The translations under genes were made by a program, and so were the position numbers. 64,000 nt of DNA from Novosphingobium sp. (GTDB taxonomy: Bacteria; Pseudomonadota; Alphaproteobacteria; Sphingomonadales; Sphingomonadaceae). Positions 54,182 through 64,000 of the stretch are shown piece by piece. Within the stretch, counting starts at the first letter, position 1. Each line of letters opens with the position of its first letter. Location: contig NZ_JAUYRV010000052.1 of the NCBI RefSeq assembly GCF_030696665.1, forward strand, positions 1 through 64,000, read 5' to 3'. A model generated the notes under the pieces. That model worked only from the letters and a program-made list of their open reading frames with translations, ran no database searches and was not told where the DNA came from.

Positions 54182-55735
54182 TCACCGTATCGTGTTCGCC
54201 CGGATCGCGGTTACTTGCGCCAGCTTCGCTTTGAACGCGGCCAGTTGCGCAGGGTCCACCGTGGCGCGCTGCGTGATCGATGTCATCGACAGCGGGTTCA
54301 CCGTGCGGCCATTGCGGTACATCTCGTAATGCAGGTGCGGGCCGGTGGAGAGGCCGGTGGAGCCGACATAGCCGATCACCTGCCCCCGCCGCACGCTCAT
54401 GCCTGACGACACTGCGATGCGGCTCATGTGCGCATATCCGGTGCCGATACCGCCGCCGTGGTCGAGCCGCACGTAATTGCCGTGCCCGCCGTGCCATCCG
54501 GCAATGCTCACCCGGCCATCTGTTGCGGCATAGATCGGCGCGCCAAAGCCTGCGCCAAAATCCACGCCTGCATGCATCCGCACATAACCAAGGATCGGAT
54601 GGCGGCGCGCGCCGAAGTTTGAAGTGATGCGTCCATTGACCGGGGCGCCAAGGAAGCCCGTGGTTTCCTGCGATCCCTCCGCCATGCCCTGCGGCGAATA
54701 GAACGCGTCGTCCTTGCCCCAGCGCAGCAATTGCAGCACCGGCTTGTTCGCGCGGACCACTCCCGCATAGATCAGGTCGCCCGCCTGCTGCTCACCACTG
54801 GCGGCGCGGCGGTTGGCGAAGACGAGGTCGAATTCATCGCCCGGTGCGATTTCCTCGAATGCCATGTGTTCGTCGATCGTGCGTAGATAGTCCTGCACCG
54901 CAGACGGCGGCGCACCGGCGGCGCGGGCCGAGCGGTAGAGGCTCCCCCCCACGATTCCGCGAATGCGCAGCGGTGCGGTATCCACCGCGATGGCGTTGGT
55001 GGCGAGTGCCAACCCACCGCCGCTGCGTTTCACGTGAAGCGCAAGGTCGAAGCGGGGGCGGAAGGTCAGTTCCTCCAGCGGACGCGGCTGCGACGGCGAC
55101 GAGCGCGCTCCGAGGCGGATGGCGAAGCGGGTGCCGGGCGGGATAGTGCCCGGCTTGATTTGTCCGCCAACCAGATCAAGCACTTGCACGATATCGCTGC
55201 TGGCCAGCCCTGCGCGCTGCAGCATGCGCGGAAAACCATCGCCCGCACCCAGCGTGGCGGTAAGATCAATGCTCGGCCGCTCCGGCGCGGCGGCAAGCGG
55301 GATCACGGCTTGGGTGGCGGTCATGCGGCGGCCATTGTCTGCGCCGAGGCTCAGAGGGCGGATTCCCTGCACGCGGAATTCATCGATGGACGATTCGTCG
55401 AGCGCGGTGAGCGGTGCGGCCTGAAGCGGGGCGAAGTTTGGCCACATCAGGACGGCGGCCGCACCAAGGGCGAGCATGGTGCCAAAGCCGCGAAACCAGC
55501 GCGCGCTGCCGATGTCTTCGGCAAGGTCGGGTGCGAGGTCTTTTGCGGCGCACCAGCGTTCAATTGCGGCAGTTATGGTGCGTGTAGGTGCGCCTAGGTG
55601 CATCTTGGTGCTGTTCAGGATTGCATCGGTTTGCGGCGCAGGAGGCGGCGCGGTGCGCAGGCCGAAGCCGCTCCCCCCACTCACCCCGGCGCTCGTCCCA
55701 GCGAACGCCATCATCTGATCACGCGGTGTAAACAC
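54182..55735 (-). CDS. M23 family peptidoglycan endopeptidase (MepM-like)
   Basis: This is a zinc endopeptidase acting on the cell wall. I chose GTG 55735 (AGGACGGG upstream), giving 517 residues; the frame is open to TTG 55777. A cytoplasmic N-terminus of about 80 residues precedes a membrane helix (FGTMLALGAAAVLMW). LysM-like and OapA-like modules follow (about 170-330), then the catalytic domain with intact ligands HAGVDFG (HxxxD) and GPHLHYE (HxH). It lies 37 bp downstream of hemB's start on the same strand, and is divergent from the DUF3667 gene. Confidence 0.93.
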   Translation of the reverse strand: MFTPRDQMMAFAGTSAGVSGGSGFGLRTAPPPAPQTDAILNSTKMHLGAPTRTITAAIERWCAAKDLAPDLAEDIGSARWFRGFGTMLALGAAAVLMWPNFAPLQAAPLTALDESSIDEFRVQGIRPLSLGADNGRRMTATQAVIPLAAAPERPSIDLTATLGAGDGFPRMLQRAGLASSDIVQVLDLVGGQIKPGTIPPGTRFAIRLGARSSPSQPRPLEELTFRPRFDLALHVKRSGGGLALATNAIAVDTAPLRIRGIVGGSLYRSARAAGAPPSAVQDYLRTIDEHMAFEEIAPGDEFDLVFANRRAASGEQQAGDLIYAGVVRANKPVLQLLRWGKDDAFYSPQGMAEGSQETTGFLGAPVNGRITSNFGARRHPILGYVRMHAGVDFGAGFGAPIYAATDGRVSIAGWHGGHGNYVRLDHGGGIGTGYAHMSRIAVSSGMSVRRGQVIGYVGSTGLSTGPHLHYEMYRNGRTVNPLSMTSITQRATVDPAQLAAFKAKLAQVTAIRANTIR

Positions 55736-55866
55736 GTCCCGTCCTGTAACCACTTCGTCACCGGACTGCACGTTCAAGGTTAATGTTCGGTGAAATCGCG
55801 CTACCTCAAGGGTGTGGCAGGACCATTACGGCGCGGCTATGCTGCACCGAAACAGGGGGCATCAGC

Positions 55867-56910
55867 TTGAGCGGGACCGAAACACTTGGCGGCATGGCCG
55901 AAGCGCTGGCTGCGGCGCGCGCAGTGGAGCCGACGGCGGGGGACCACGTTGCAGGGGGCCACACCCACGAATCGGCCTGCCTCAACTGCGGCACCGCGCT
56001 GGTCGGCAGCCACTGCCATGCCTGCGGACAGGCGGCGCATGTCCATCGCACACTGGGCGCATTCTTCCACGATCTGCTGCACGGCGTGTTCCACTTCGAA
56101 GGCAAGATCTGGCGGACGCTGCCGTTGCTGGCGCTTCAACCGGGGAAGCTGACGCGCGAATATATCGACGGGCGGCGCGCCAGCTATGTCTCGCCCATCG
56201 CATTATTCCTGTTCTGCGTGTTCCTGATGTTCACCACGATCAATTCGCTGGGCAGCAGCTTCATGCCAACAGCTTCGACCACGGTGGATGCCATCGCACA
56301 GCAGCAGCGTGAGGATCTGAAAGCGCTTGAGGCGAGGAAGGCCACAGCCAAAGACCCGGGCGAGAAGGCTGAAATCGAAGGCGATATCGCCGACGCCAAG
56401 GCCAGCATCGAGGGGCTGGAAAAGCTCGACACGAACGACCTCAACTTCAATCTGGGCGATGACAACACGGATATCGAAGGGCTGAAATCATCGCCGCTGA
56501 TCTATGAGGCGGTGAAGATCTGGCGCGATAATCCCAGCCTCGCGCTCTACAAGGTGCAGACTTACAGCTATAAATTGAGCTGGGCGCTGATCCCCATTTC
56601 GGTGCCGTTCCTGTGGCTGCTGTTCCCGTTCAGCCGCCGCTTCGGGCTTTATGACCACACCGTATTCGTCACGTATTCCTTGTGTTTCATGACCTTGCTG
56701 GCAGTGGTCACCATGCTGGCCGCAACGCTTAATGCGCCTTGGCTAGGCGTGTTTGGCCTGTTGCCGCCGCTGCACATGCTGGTGCAATTGCGCGGGACAT
56801 ATGCGCTTTCGTGGTTCGGTGCGTGGTGGCGGACATGGTTTTTGAGCATGTTCGCGTTCACCGCGCTGATGCTGTTTGCGACACTGATATTGGTTGAGGC
56901 TGGGGGCTGA
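55867..56910 (+). CDS. DUF3667 family membrane protein
   Basis: Function unknown. From TTG 55867 (AGGGGG 8 nt upstream; ATG 55894 possible) it has 347 residues. A zinc ribbon comes first (CLNCGTALVGSHCHACGQ). Then comes the family segment HRTLGAFFHDLLHGVFHFEGKIWRTLPLLALQPGKLTREYIDGRRASYVSP, shown here only to name its start and end features. One membrane helix, a cytoplasmic coiled coil of about 90 residues and three to four C-terminal helices follow. A repeat element and the convergent ftsH lie downstream. Confidence 0.88.
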   Translation: MSGTETLGGMAEALAAARAVEPTAGDHVAGGHTHESACLNCGTALVGSHCHACGQAAHVHRTLGAFFHDLLHGVFHFEGKIWRTLPLLALQPGKLTREYIDGRRASYVSPIALFLFCVFLMFTTINSLGSSFMPTASTTVDAIAQQQREDLKALEARKATAKDPGEKAEIEGDIADAKASIEGLEKLDTNDLNFNLGDDNTDIEGLKSSPLIYEAVKIWRDNPSLALYKVQTYSYKLSWALIPISVPFLWLLFPFSRRFGLYDHTVFVTYSLCFMTLLAVVTMLAATLNAPWLGVFGLLPPLHMLVQLRGTYALSWFGAWWRTWFLSMFAFTALMLFATLILVEAGG

Positions 56911-56928
56911 GGTTTCGCGCCAAGACTG

Positions 56929-56991
56929 CCCGCCCCGCTGCGACCAACTTCACTTCGTTCAGTAAGTCTCGCGGCCCTCCCGCCTGCGGGG
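56929..56991. repeat. Modular palindromic repeat, copy C (truncated)
   Basis: Matches the left half of copy B: CCCGCCCCGCTGCGACC, the ACTTCACTTCGTTCAGTAAGT hairpin (with its loop changed from GCG to TCG) and the GGCCCTCCCGCCTGCGGG palindrome, after which similarity ends. It lies between the convergent DUF3667 gene and ftsH. Confidence 0.88.
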
Positions 56992-57013
56992 CGAAACGTG
57001 ACGGGAACGACAA

Positions 57014-57042
57014 AGGGCGGAGGTTGCCCCCCGCCCTTCGCT
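57014..57042. terminator. Hairpin between DUF3667 gene and ftsH
   Basis: AAGGGCGG and CCGCCCTT form an 8-bp perfect stem in the convergent gap, 16 bp beyond the ftsH stop. It could terminate in both directions, although neither side has a strong U-tract. Confidence 0.6.
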
Positions 57043-57057
57043 TAACCCAAATGCAGA

Positions 57058-58992
<1,935 letters not shown>

Positions 58993-59061
58993 CGAAGGTC
59001 TTTCCGCATTCGCCAAAGCGGCGCTGTCCCGTTCAATGTAGGGCTGACCGGGTAAATCGCA

Positions 59062-59087
59062 ATATAACGCGATTATGGTTTTTCAAC
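59062..59087 (-). promoter_or_regulatory. RpoH-like promoter of ftsH
   Basis: On the minus strand GTTGAAA (59087-59081) and CGTTATAT (59069-59062) are 11 bp apart, resembling the sigma-32 elements CTTGAAA and CCCATnT. The TATATT at the same place could also serve a housekeeping sigma factor. It lies about 70 bp before the ftsH ATG, in the tilS-ftsH gap, so ftsH may be transcribed separately. Confidence 0.45.
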
Positions 59088-59106
59088 GACCTGCCCTGAA
59101 GGCGGA

Positions 59107-60057
59107 TCAGGCTTTATTGTTTCGCCTTGGCGCACGGGTGAAACGCCACGGCGCGCGGCGGGCATCCGCCTTGATTCCGCCGAGCGTGGCGACGCCTCCG
59201 CTGCGCAGAGTCGCGAGCCAACGGGCGAGGTCTGGTCCGCGCGGGACACCGCTGCCGGAAGCGGCGAGAATGCGTTCAAGCACACGCAATGCGATGACCG
59301 GCGGCAGGCTTGGTGCAGGGTTCCACGTGAAACCCTCATCGGCGTCTTTCACGTCAGACCAAAGCTGATCGACCGCCCATTCGAGCGCATGATCTGCTTC
59401 GGCCAAATGCGTCGCGCTGGCGGAAAAGCCATTGGGCGCGAAGGCATCAGATGACGTCAAGGCGGCGCGAATCCGCACCCGCTCGAAAGCCGCATCGCGG
59501 TTGGATGGGTCATGTGCGGCGGTGAGTCCGGCCGATTCCACCACCGCAGTCAGATCTGCCCGCCGCCAGCCCAGCAGCGGACGGAGTAGTGGCAAGTCGG
59601 GAGTTTCCGGGACGGTTGCGCGTGGACGCATTCCAGCAAGACCGCGCAGACCAGCTCCGCGATTGAGGCGCATGATGATGGTTTCGGCCTGATCGTCGGC
59701 ATGGTGGGCGGTGACCAAGGCGGCAAGGTGGTTGTCCGCACACCATTGCCCCAGCGCGCCATAGCGGGCGATGCGGGCGCGTTCCTGCACGGCGCTGCCT
59801 TTGGCCAGCGCAAGCGTGAGCGTATCGTGGGGAATACCGCGCGCCGCACAGAGCGCGGCGACCATCGCGGCCTCAGCTGCGGCTTCGGGGCGCAATCCGT
59901 GATCGACCGTGGCGACGGCAAAGTTGCGCGGCGCAACTTCGTGGAACAGCAGCAGCAGGGCGAGACTGTCTGGCCCGCCGGAGACAGCGAGGCCAACTTT
60001 GTCGGGCGGAGCGACCGCCGCCCACTGCGCGGCGAAACGCGCAGCAGCAGCGGTCAG
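59107..60057 (-). CDS. tilS: tRNA(Ile)-lysidine synthetase TilS, probable CTG start
   Basis: TilS adds lysine to C34 of the AUA-reading tRNA-Ile, an essential step. The PP-loop SGGPDS (residues 26-31 from CTG 60057) is encoded at about 59982-59965. It is followed by VDHGLRPEA, TAHHADDQAET and the C-terminal helical domain. Between an in-frame stop inside the cpoB coding sequence and the PP-loop there is no ATG, GTG or TTG. CTG 60057, with GGGA 6 nt upstream and 16 nt after the cpoB stop, gives 316 residues. The first conventional start (TTG 59895) would remove the active site. An ATG at 60072 is in another frame and stops after six codons. A single-base sequence error is the alternative. Confidence 0.87.
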   Translation of the reverse strand: MTAAAARFAAQWAAVAPPDKVGLAVSGGPDSLALLLLFHEVAPRNFAVATVDHGLRPEAAAEAAMVAALCAARGIPHDTLTLALAKGSAVQERARIARYGALGQWCADNHLAALVTAHHADDQAETIIMRLNRGAGLRGLAGMRPRATVPETPDLPLLRPLLGWRRADLTAVVESAGLTAAHDPSNRDAAFERVRIRAALTSSDAFAPNGFSASATHLAEADHALEWAVDQLWSDVKDADEGFTWNPAPSLPPVIALRVLERILAASGSGVPRGPDLARWLATLRSGGVATLGGIKADARRAPWRFTRAPRRNNKA

Positions 60058-60073
60058 CGTATTCCCGAGGCCA

Positions 60074-61045
60074 TTACTTGCACTTCACCGAAGCGCGAGC
60101 GGCATCATACTGGGTTTTCAGGCGGCCGATGGTTTCTTCAGGATAGGTGGCGGCCATTTCTGCAAAGGCACCGCAGGCTTTCTCGGTGTCCTTCAGCTTG
60201 ACCATCGCGTTGCCGAGATAGAGCAGGCTGTCAGGCGCGCGCAGGCCCTTCTTGTCGGCCAGATAGTTCTGCAGGAAGAACTGCGCGGCGGTGCCGGGCT
60301 TGCCATCATCAAGCCATGCACGGCCAAGCAGGTTGCGGCCGTGGCTGATCAGCTTGTGCTTGGGATAGCGGTCCACGAAGATCTGCAATTGCTGCTGCGC
60401 TTCGGGATAGAACTTCGCTTCCCACAGGCGGAAGCCGTACATGTACTCGTTCTCGCCAGCATCGGCGGTGGTGGGCTTTTCAATCGCCTGTACGGCGGCA
60501 ACACGCGCAGCCGCCGGTGTGGCGGGCTTGGCCGCAGCAGGCTTGGCAACGACGGGTGTTACAGCGGCGGGCGTTGCGGGCTTGGGCGTGGTGACCGGTG
60601 TGGCCGTGACTGGCGCGGCTGTGCCGGTTGGCGCAACTGCAACGTCAGGCGCGGCGGCGGCTTCAAGCTTTGCCAGACGCTCTTCCACCTTGGCCGAGCG
60701 GTTCTGCCCTTCTTCGATCTGCGCGGTCAGCCGTGTGATCTGCGCTTCCATCGCATCCATCCGTGCGAGAATGTCGCTGACGGCAGACGCGGCGGGCGTC
60801 CCGGTGATGGCGGTTGGCGTCTGCCCCGGCGTGATTTCGGGAACGAAGGTCTTGCCCGCGCCATCGGGGAAAACCTTGCGCTGGAGCGCGCGCAGTTCCG
60901 CCTCGATCCGGCGCAAGCGGGCTTCGGCATCGGCCTGCGTTGTGGACGACGATTGCGCAAATACAGGAGCCGCGACCGGAGCCGCTATACCGAGAAGGAG
61001 CGCGGTAAGCGGCAGGGTGCCGCGAAGTTTGAAAGTCATCGTCAT
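60074..61045 (-). CDS. cpoB: Tol-Pal system protein CpoB/YbgF
   Basis: This periplasmic protein coordinates the Tol-Pal complex with peptidoglycan synthesis at division. The 323-residue protein (ATG 61045 or 61039) has a signal peptide (to PVFAQ) and an N-terminal coiled coil (ARLRRIEAELRALQRKV and MEAQITRLTAQIEEGQ). An Ala/Pro/Thr linker and C-terminal TPR repeats follow (YMYGFRLWEAKFYPEAQQQLQIFVDRYPKH..., ending YDAARASVKCK). tol and pal genes are not in the window; tilS follows directly. Confidence 0.92.
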   Translation of the reverse strand: MTMTFKLRGTLPLTALLLGIAAPVAAPVFAQSSSTTQADAEARLRRIEAELRALQRKVFPDGAGKTFVPEITPGQTPTAITGTPAASAVSDILARMDAMEAQITRLTAQIEEGQNRSAKVEERLAKLEAAAAPDVAVAPTGTAAPVTATPVTTPKPATPAAVTPVVAKPAAAKPATPAAARVAAVQAIEKPTTADAGENEYMYGFRLWEAKFYPEAQQQLQIFVDRYPKHKLISHGRNLLGRAWLDDGKPGTAAQFFLQNYLADKKGLRAPDSLLYLGNAMVKLKDTEKACGAFAEMAATYPEETIGRLKTQYDAARASVKCK

Positions 61046-61161
61046 TCCCGTTTCACCGGCCCGTTGCCAAGGCGCACACGATCCCTGCGCGCGCCCACTG
61101 GCCGTATGGCGTTAACCGTACTGTATCAATGCCGCACAGCAGTCGGCAAGTCGAGATGCGC

Positions 61162-62151
61162 CTAACGCAATCCGGTGGATGCTGGGGGATTTTCGGCGGC
61201 CGGCGCTGGCGCGGAGGCGGGCTGAACTTCACCTGCCAATGGTGCCGATGCCGGGGTTACCGTGCGATTGCCGGTAACGGCGCGACGGGGGCGTGGTGCC
61301 CGGTTGGCTGTGGCTCCAGTTGCAGCGGGCGTGGTGGCAGGCGCTGCTGACGCAGCAGGTGCGGGTGCCCCGCGCGCGAGCAATGCTGCGGCGCTGACGG
61401 CCACGTCCTTCACAATGCCTTCGCGTTCGGCAATCTTCGGCACGGGCTGTCCACCGATGGTGATGGTCAGCGCATCAGGGCGGCCTGTCCACAACTGCGG
61501 GTTCTGCGCAGTTTCGGGCACGGTGAAGCTTTCCCCCATCGCGAGCTGTTTTTGCAGGATCTGCTGGCCCTGCCCGTCATAGAACTTGACCCAGATCGCC
61601 TCTTCCGTGGCGGTGAACACCACCGGGCCGGAGGGTGCGGCATTGGGCAGCGGGACAACGGCGACCTGACCCGAAGCAGCGGCGGCAGGTTCCTCTTCCG
61701 CGCCGACCAGTGAAGGCAGATCAGCCGAGGGCATGTAGTAGCTGCGCCAGAACACCAGCCCTGCGAGCGCGATCAAGATAGCAAGCCCCAGCGCCAGCCA
61801 CGTGGTCAGGCGGGTTGGCGTTTTGGCGGGATCGCCGACCTCGAACTGGTTGATCACGCGGGGCGGCGGCGGGGGGGCCTGGGTATCGAGTTCGGCGCGG
61901 ATGGCATCGGTGACGACCGCTTCGTCAAGGCCAACCGCGCGGGCATAGCTCTTGCCAAAGCCGAGCGCATAAGGCCGGCCCGGAAGCGCGGCATAATCGC
62001 CGCTTTCCAGCGCCTCAAGATGGCGACTGGTCACGCGGGTGCGCTGCGACAACTGCTTGATATCAAGGCCCGCAGCTTCGCGTGCGGCACGCAAGGTTTG
62101 CCCGACGGAGGCGCGCTTTGGCTCGCCTGCGGGGATCGGGGTATCACTCAT
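61162..62151 (-). CDS. RodZ-like helix-turn-helix membrane protein
   Basis: This probably links the MreB cytoskeleton to the elongation machinery. From ATG 62151 (329 residues) a cytoplasmic helix-turn-helix domain (VGQTLRAAREAAGLDIKQLSQRTRV...LEALESGDYAALPGRPYALGF) is followed by a membrane helix near residues 120-142. A periplasmic DUF4115-like beta domain (EEAIWVKFYDGQGQQILQKQLAMGES) and an Ala/Pro-rich tail follow. cpoB follows after 116 bp. Confidence 0.9.
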   Translation of the reverse strand: MSDTPIPAGEPKRASVGQTLRAAREAAGLDIKQLSQRTRVTSRHLEALESGDYAALPGRPYALGFGKSYARAVGLDEAVVTDAIRAELDTQAPPPPPRVINQFEVGDPAKTPTRLTTWLALGLAILIALAGLVFWRSYYMPSADLPSLVGAEEEPAAAASGQVAVVPLPNAAPSGPVVFTATEEAIWVKFYDGQGQQILQKQLAMGESFTVPETAQNPQLWTGRPDALTITIGGQPVPKIAEREGIVKDVAVSAAALLARGAPAPAASAAPATTPAATGATANRAPRPRRAVTGNRTVTPASAPLAGEVQPASAPAPAAENPPASTGLR

Positions 62152-62317
62152 ACTGGTAATGGCCTGCAGACCGCCGGCTTCGGTCAAAACGCGACTCCCG
62201 TCATTTTCACTTAGTGTTTGGCAACCGTTTGTGAAGGCTTCGCTGCAACGCCGCGAAAGTCAACGGTGTTAACCGAAAAACGGCGGATTTCGGCGACGAA
62301 ATGCCCTTTTGCGCGCC

Positions 62318-64000
62318 TCAATCGCACTCGATGCCGCGTTCACACGCCCATGCGGCGAGCGTGGCACGCATGTCGTGCGGCGGTTCGGCCAGCCACTGAT
62401 TCATCGCGGCACCGATCTCGGCCATATCAACCTTGCGCACGAGTTCCTTGACCGGGCCAACGGCCGCAGGCGTGATCGACAGGCGGGTGATGCCAAGGCC
62501 AAGCAAGGCCAGCGCTTCGAGCCGCCGCCCGCCCATTTCACCGCACACTGTGACGTCGGTTCCAAAAGGCGCGACGGTGGTTACCACACGGCGCAGGAAG
62601 CGCAGGATCGCGGGGCTGAGCCAGTCGTAACGCTCGGCCAGCTTGGGATTGGCACGGTCAGCGGCGAACAGGAACTGCGTGAGGTCGTTGGTGCCGATCG
62701 ACAGGAACGAAAGGCGCGGTGCCAAGACGTCAAGCCATTCGGCCAGCGCGGGCACTTCAAGCATCGCGCCATAGCGGATCGCTTCGGGCAGCACTTTCTT
62801 GCGCTGACGCAGGAAGGCGAGCTGGCCTTCGAACACGGCCTTGGCGGCATCGAATTCCCACGGCTCGGTGACCATCGGGAACATCACGTTGAGTGTTTTG
62901 CCGCCCGCAGCTTCGAGCAAGGCGCGGGCCTGCACTTTCAGCAGGCCATCGCGTTCAAGCGCGACGCGCAGCGCGCGCCAGCCCATCGCCGGGTTTTCCT
63001 CGGCCTCGCCTTCGTTGTGGCGCAGATAGGGCAACACCTTGTCACCGCCGATGTCGACCGTCCGGAACACCACCGGCTTGTCTCCAGCGGTATCGAGCAC
63101 ATCGCGGTAGAGCCGGGTCTGCCGTTCACGGGAAGGGAGTGTGGCCGAAACAAGGAACTGGAATTCGGTGCGGAACAGGCCGATGCCGTCCGCGCCTGTC
63201 AGGTTCAGCATCGGCGTATCATCGCGCAGCCCGGCGTTCATCAGCACGGTGATGCGGGTGCCATCGCGGGTGAACGGCTCCACCTCGCGCATGGTGGCGT
63301 AGTGGGCCTGCTTTTCGCGGTTCTTGGCAAAGCGCGCTTCGAATGCTTCGATCAGCGTGGGCGCGGCGCGGACATCGACCACGCCTTGGTCGCCATCAAG
63401 GAGCAGGTGATCGCCTTCACGCACCTTGCCGCGCAGCGCGCGCATGCGGCCGACCACAGGAATGCCCATCGCGCGGGCAACGATCACGACGTGCGCGGTG
63501 AGCGAGCCTTCTTCGAGGATGACGCCTTTCAGCCGCCGCCGATCATATTCCAGCAATTCCGCCGGGCCGAGGTTGCGGGCGATCAGGATGGCATCGCCTT
63601 TCAGACCCATCGTCGCCGCCGTGCCGAGCTGACCCGAGACAATGCGCAGCAGGCGGTTCGACAGATCTTCAAGATCGTGCATGCGGTCCGCCAGCAGCGG
63701 ATCATCGATCTGGCGCATGCGCATGCGGGTGCGCTGCTGGACGCGTTCTATCGCGGCTTCGGCGGTGAGGCCGGAATCGATTGCCTCGTTGATGCGGCGC
63801 GACCAGCCTTCGTCGTAGGCGAACATGCGGTAGGTTTCGAGCACCTCTTCGTGCTCTCCGCCCATGCCGAATTCGGCCTGGCTGGCCATGCGGTCAATCT
63901 GTTCGCGCATCTTGTCGAACGCCAGGTAGACGCGTTGGCGCTCTGCCTCGGTATCTTCAGCGACGATGTGTTCGATGGTGACGCGGGGCTGGTGGAACAC
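62318..64000 (-). CDS. ptsP: Phosphoenolpyruvate-protein phosphotransferase PtsP (EI-Ntr), partial
   Basis: This is enzyme I of the nitrogen-type phosphotransferase system, passing phosphate from PEP to NPr. The visible 560 residues include the helical NPr-binding part. The phospho-His domain shows the acceptor His in GSLTAHVVIVARAMGIPVVG. The PEP-binding barrel has TGADGIGLFRTEFQFL, the RTVDIGGDK motif, SIGTNDLTQF and CGEMGG. The N-terminal part, which in this family carries a GAF domain, lies outside the window; the first in-frame start seen (GTG at the very edge) is not the true start. Confidence 0.95.
   Translation of the reverse strand: MFHQPRVTIEHIVAEDTEAERQRVYLAFDKMREQIDRMASQAEFGMGGEHEEVLETYRMFAYDEGWSRRINEAIDSGLTAEAAIERVQQRTRMRMRQIDDPLLADRMHDLEDLSNRLLRIVSGQLGTAATMGLKGDAILIARNLGPAELLEYDRRRLKGVILEEGSLTAHVVIVARAMGIPVVGRMRALRGKVREGDHLLLDGDQGVVDVRAAPTLIEAFEARFAKNREKQAHYATMREVEPFTRDGTRITVLMNAGLRDDTPMLNLTGADGIGLFRTEFQFLVSATLPSRERQTRLYRDVLDTAGDKPVVFRTVDIGGDKVLPYLRHNEGEAEENPAMGWRALRVALERDGLLKVQARALLEAAGGKTLNVMFPMVTEPWEFDAAKAVFEGQLAFLRQRKKVLPEAIRYGAMLEVPALAEWLDVLAPRLSFLSIGTNDLTQFLFAADRANPKLAERYDWLSPAILRFLRRVVTTVAPFGTDVTVCGEMGGRRLEALALLGLGITRLSITPAAVGPVKELVRKVDMAEIGAAMNQWLAEPPHDMRATLAAWACERGIECD

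Overview
The window is a high-GC chromosomal segment from an alphaproteobacterium, most likely a sphingomonad (Novosphingobium-like). I base this on protein character and gene content rather than any database search: the CtrA inhibitor SciP (DUF1153), the cell-cycle regulator TrcR (DUF1013), a DUF1192 protein, a CIRCE-controlled groESL, a magnesium-type HemB, and a proA-nadD-rsfS-rlmH-envC-ctpA cluster. Almost everything is core housekeeping. I see no prophage, insertion sequence, CRISPR array, rRNA or tRNA.

Layout. 1-8011 (minus): rpoC (3' part outside the window) and rpoB, with a near-consensus promoter at 8239-8267. 8477-10810 (plus): a proline/alanine-rich secreted membrane protein, a strong terminator, then rplJ-rplL. 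The rplJL and rpoBC blocks, usually one operon, are therefore divergent and separated. 10943-14363: a small two-helix membrane protein, an orphan sensor kinase and a MATE pump. 14432-16574: groES-groEL with a heat-shock-type promoter plus CIRCE. 16656-24583: a PAS hybrid kinase, then a minus-strand operon of membrane-fusion protein, RND permease, DUF445 protein and acetyltransferase with stop/start overlaps. 24964-25609: sciP and an unknown small gene upstream. 25740-30819: mnmA, a small membrane protein, a serine-hydrolase lipoprotein, PhzF, a cation efflux protein and pdxH. 31054-33875: DnaJ-like, YihY and fabI. 34019-41445 (minus): a secreted protein, coq7, dsbB, ctpA, an EnvC-like protein, rlmH, rsfS, nadD and proA. 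41679-44138: an active M23 endopeptidase overlapping bactofilin, then trcR. 44328-48224: quinone oxidoreductase, DUF1192 and clpA. 48300-50908: the ligase-associated exonuclease and ATP-dependent DNA ligase. 51011-56910: small membrane protein, group II truncated haemoglobin, YoaK, DUF167, gamma-carbonic anhydrase, hemB, a second M23 peptidase and a DUF3667 protein. 57058-64000 (minus): ftsH, tilS, cpoB, a RodZ-like protein and ptsP (N-terminus outside the window).

Themes. Protein quality control is well represented (GroESL, DnaJ-like, ClpA, FtsH, CtpA, DsbB), and groESL and ftsH share RpoH-like promoter elements. Envelope growth is another theme (three LytM/M23-fold proteins, bactofilin, RodZ-like, CpoB).

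Most worth a second look: (1) nadD and tilS have no ATG, GTG or TTG upstream of their N-terminal signature motifs, so both may start at CTG; (2) a modular palindromic repeat occurs three times, exactly in the three convergent gene junctions that have a real gap; (3) the split of rplJL from rpoBC; (4) the RND-DUF445-GNAT coupling; (5) the unknown gene coupled to sciP.
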